Positions 30,984 to 33,068 of a stretch of 33,068 nt of DNA are shown here, piece after piece. The notes beneath the pieces are model-generated. The model saw nothing but the letters and a program-made list of their open reading frames with translations. It had not been told where the DNA came from and ran no database searches. Numbering within the stretch: position 1 is the first letter of the stretch; each line of letters opens with the position of its first letter. The translations under genes and the position numbers were made by a program. The stretch comes from Thiomicrorhabdus sp. Lineage in GTDB: Bacteria > Pseudomonadota > Gammaproteobacteria > Thiomicrospirales > Thiomicrospiraceae. The stretch is taken from NCBI GenBank assembly GCA_027068835.1, contig JAMOLY010000157.1, positions 1 to 33,068 on the forward strand, read 5' to 3'.

Positions 30984-31493
30984 ATGCCATTAGAACAAGC
31001 TAAAGAACATCAAGTTAATGAGATTTGTGATCTCGTTAATTTAGCCTATCGAGGTGAAAAAGGCTGGACAACCGAACGCCAGCTTGTGCAAGGTAATCGC
31101 TGTACACCTAATGAGGTAAACGCCTACTTATCTAACCCAAATACACATCTAATGGTACTCATAAAAGACAATCAAATACAGGCGTGCATCTGCATTGAAA
31201 AAGCAGAGGATTGTGCCTATATTGGTTTTTTTTCTGTACACCCAAATACCCAAGGGCAAGGCGTTGGAAAGGCTGTTTTAACACAAGCCGAATGGTTTGC
31301 TAAAGAAGATTTAAACATCTCCAAAACGCTAATGATTGTTATCTCTCAACGAACAGAGCTTATTGAATATTATGAGCGTAGAGGGTATTGCAGGACAGGC
31401 AAGGCTCAAGATTACCCTGTTGACCTACAAGTGGGCGAGCCTTTTAATGCGGGATTGATGGTTGAATATTTGGAGAAAAACCTTAAATGTTAA
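30984..31493 (+). CDS. GNAT-family N-acetyltransferase
   Basis: 169 aa; acetyl-CoA binding motif IGFFSVHPNTQGQGVGKAVL. Confidence 0.9.
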   Translation: MPLEQAKEHQVNEICDLVNLAYRGEKGWTTERQLVQGNRCTPNEVNAYLSNPNTHLMVLIKDNQIQACICIEKAEDCAYIGFFSVHPNTQGQGVGKAVLTQAEWFAKEDLNISKTLMIVISQRTELIEYYERRGYCRTGKAQDYPVDLQVGEPFNAGLMVEYLEKNLKC

Positions 31494-31513
31494 ATATAAT
31501 TGGATTTACCGAC

Positions 31514-32266
31514 ATGAAAAAACAACGATGTGTGTTTTTAATAATCTTATTTTTTATGTTCTCTGGGCAAACGTTAGCAGGGATGACAGAGGCTGAAGTT
31601 GCTTTTGAGAAAGAAGACTATGAAACAGCTGAGAAAGAATATCGGGTTTTAGCGAATCAGGGGGTTGCTGAAGCACAGTTTTATTTAGGGGCTATGTATG
31701 AATATGGTAGCGGAGTTGCAAAGGACGAGCGTCAAGCAGTTGTTTGGTATACCAAAGCAGCGAATCAGGGGCTTGCTAAGGCACAGAACAATTTAGGGAC
31801 TATGTATGGACGTGGTCGTGGCGTTGCAAAGGACGGGCATCAAGCCGTTAATTGGTATACCAAGGCGGCTAATCAGGAGTATGTTTCTGCACACTTAAAT
31901 TTAGGGTATATGTATAGATACGGTTTCGGAGTTGTAAAGAATGTAAGCCAAGCAGTTGCTTGGTATACCAAAGCGGCTAATCAGAAAGATGCTTATGCAC
32001 AGTTTAAGTTAGGGGCTATGTATGCGGGGGGTCTCGGTATTGCAAAGGATGAACGTCAAGCAGTTGCTTGGTATACCAAAGCAGCTAATCAGGGGTTTGC
32101 TGAGGCACAGATAAATTTAGGGAAAATGTATGCTATAGGCAGTGGAGTTGACTCTAATAAAAGAAAAGCCTATGAACTATGGCTTTTAGCGGCAGAACAA
32201 GGACACTCCAAAGCTCAAAATGATTTAGATATTCTTTGCAGTAAAAGCCCTAAGGTTTGTCAATAA
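31514..32266 (+). CDS. Secreted Sel1-like repeat (SLR) protein
   Basis: Signal peptide MKKQRCVFLIILFFMFSGQTLAGM; repeated AVxWYTKAANQGxAxAQxxLGxMYxxGxGVAKD units. The likely start is the internal Met at 31514. Confidence 0.9.
   Translation: MKKQRCVFLIILFFMFSGQTLAGMTEAEVAFEKEDYETAEKEYRVLANQGVAEAQFYLGAMYEYGSGVAKDERQAVVWYTKAANQGLAKAQNNLGTMYGRGRGVAKDGHQAVNWYTKAANQEYVSAHLNLGYMYRYGFGVVKNVSQAVAWYTKAANQKDAYAQFKLGAMYAGGLGIAKDERQAVAWYTKAANQGFAEAQINLGKMYAIGSGVDSNKRKAYELWLLAAEQGHSKAQNDLDILCSKSPKVCQ
31640..32250 (+). repeat. Tandem 108-bp Sel1 coding repeats
   Basis: TGGTATACCAAAGC recurs at 31745, 31853, 31961 and 32069, an exact 108-bp period. Confidence 0.85.
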
Positions 32267-32377
32267 TTTTGGCTTTATTGCGTTGAGTTTATGACAACAG
32301 GGGGGTAGTTTTTTAAGAGGGTGTAAAAATAAATGTGTAAATGCTCATTGTCTATAATCTAAGAAAAGGATTAAATA

Positions 32378-32944
32378 ATGAGTACATCAATGAATAAAGA
32401 AAAACTACAAGCACTTGCCAATGAACTGGCTAAAGAAGTAAAAACACCAGATGATCTAAGTCAATTAAGTGCAATGCTCACCAAAATGACCGTTGAAGCC
32501 GCTTTAAGGTCAGAGATGAACTTTCACCTTGGCTATGATAAACATCAACCTATAGAGCATAACAGTGGAAATAGTCGCAACGGCTATTCAACTAAAATTC
32601 TTAAAGGTGATCATGGTGAAATCGAACTTCAAACTCCCCGAGATCGAGACGGTACATTCCAGCCTCAGTGAGTTAAAAAACGTCAAATCTGTATCACAGA
32701 GATGGATGAACAGATTTTAGCCCTATACGCCAAAGGGATGAGTACCCGCGATATCACAGCAACATTTCAAGAAATGTATGGTGCAGAGATATCAGCAGGC
32801 CTAGTGTCTCAAGTAACCAACTCGGTTATGGAACAGGTAATTGAGTGGCAAAGTAGACCACTAGAAGCTGTTTATCCCATAGTCTACCTTGATTGTCTGG
32901 TTTTAAAAATCCGCCAAGACAAGCGTGTTATTAATAAATCAATC
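32378..32944 (+). pseudogene. IS256-family transposase remnant (in-frame TGA stop, 3' end lost to IS3-type insertion)
   Basis: The two track ORFs (32378-32671 and 32702-32983) are in the same frame, separated by a TGA. Motifs MNFHLGYDKHQPIEHNSGNSRNGYSTKIL...MDEQILALYAKGMSTRDI...VIEWQSRPLEAVYPIVYLDCLVLKIRQDKRVINKSI; homology stops at 32944. Confidence 0.9.
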
Positions 32945-33068
32945 TGGAATGGCAACCCTATTTCGTACCTAGATGACATTTAAAGTAGTTTAATTTTGTC
33001 CAATCGCTTCTGCTCAAATTTCTCTGGTGGTAAATAACCATTGGTACTGTGTGGGCGCACATGGTTGT
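32945..33068 (-). mobile_element. End of an IS3-family element (partial, runs off the right edge)
   Basis: Probable terminus TGGAATGGCAACCC at 32945; minus-strand OrfB C-terminus NHVRPHSTNGYLPPEKFEQKRLDKIKLL-stop (stop at 32980-32982), typical of IS3 integrase ends. Confidence 0.8.

Overview
This 33 kb window looks like a moderately AT-rich gammaproteobacterial chromosome. That lineage call is inferred from gene content; no search was run. From left to right it contains: a nitric oxide reductase cluster transcribed leftward (norC-norB-norD-norQ), divergent from a di-heme cytochrome c peroxidase; glnE; a membrane-anchored methyltransferase with in-frame poly-G/C tracts; glnK-amtB; an orphan fliL-like gene, a small Cys-rich protein and a short flagellin; valS; a TIGR04211-like SH3 protein; a 945-aa lipoprotein with four 108-aa tandem Ig-like repeats; dnaX-ybaB-recR (leftward), preceded upstream by 4.5S/SRP RNA and tRNA-Ser(GGA); a PEP-CTERM protein; a tolC-MFP-RND efflux operon; and a degenerate right end holding a truncated ORF, an IS5-like remnant, a GNAT gene, a Sel1-repeat protein, and an IS256 transposase cut by an IS3 end. 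The most notable observations are: (1) dnaX is split at an 11-nt poly-G tract, with a gamma-type stop immediately after it and the tau C-terminal domain in the -1 frame, which suggests slippage-based gamma/tau production on poly-G; (2) at least 18 G/C homopolymers of 7-11 nt, all in the same 5'-A-G(7-11)-3' context; (3) a near-consensus NsrR operator just downstream of a good promoter for norC. No CRISPR array was seen, and I recognised no complete defence system.
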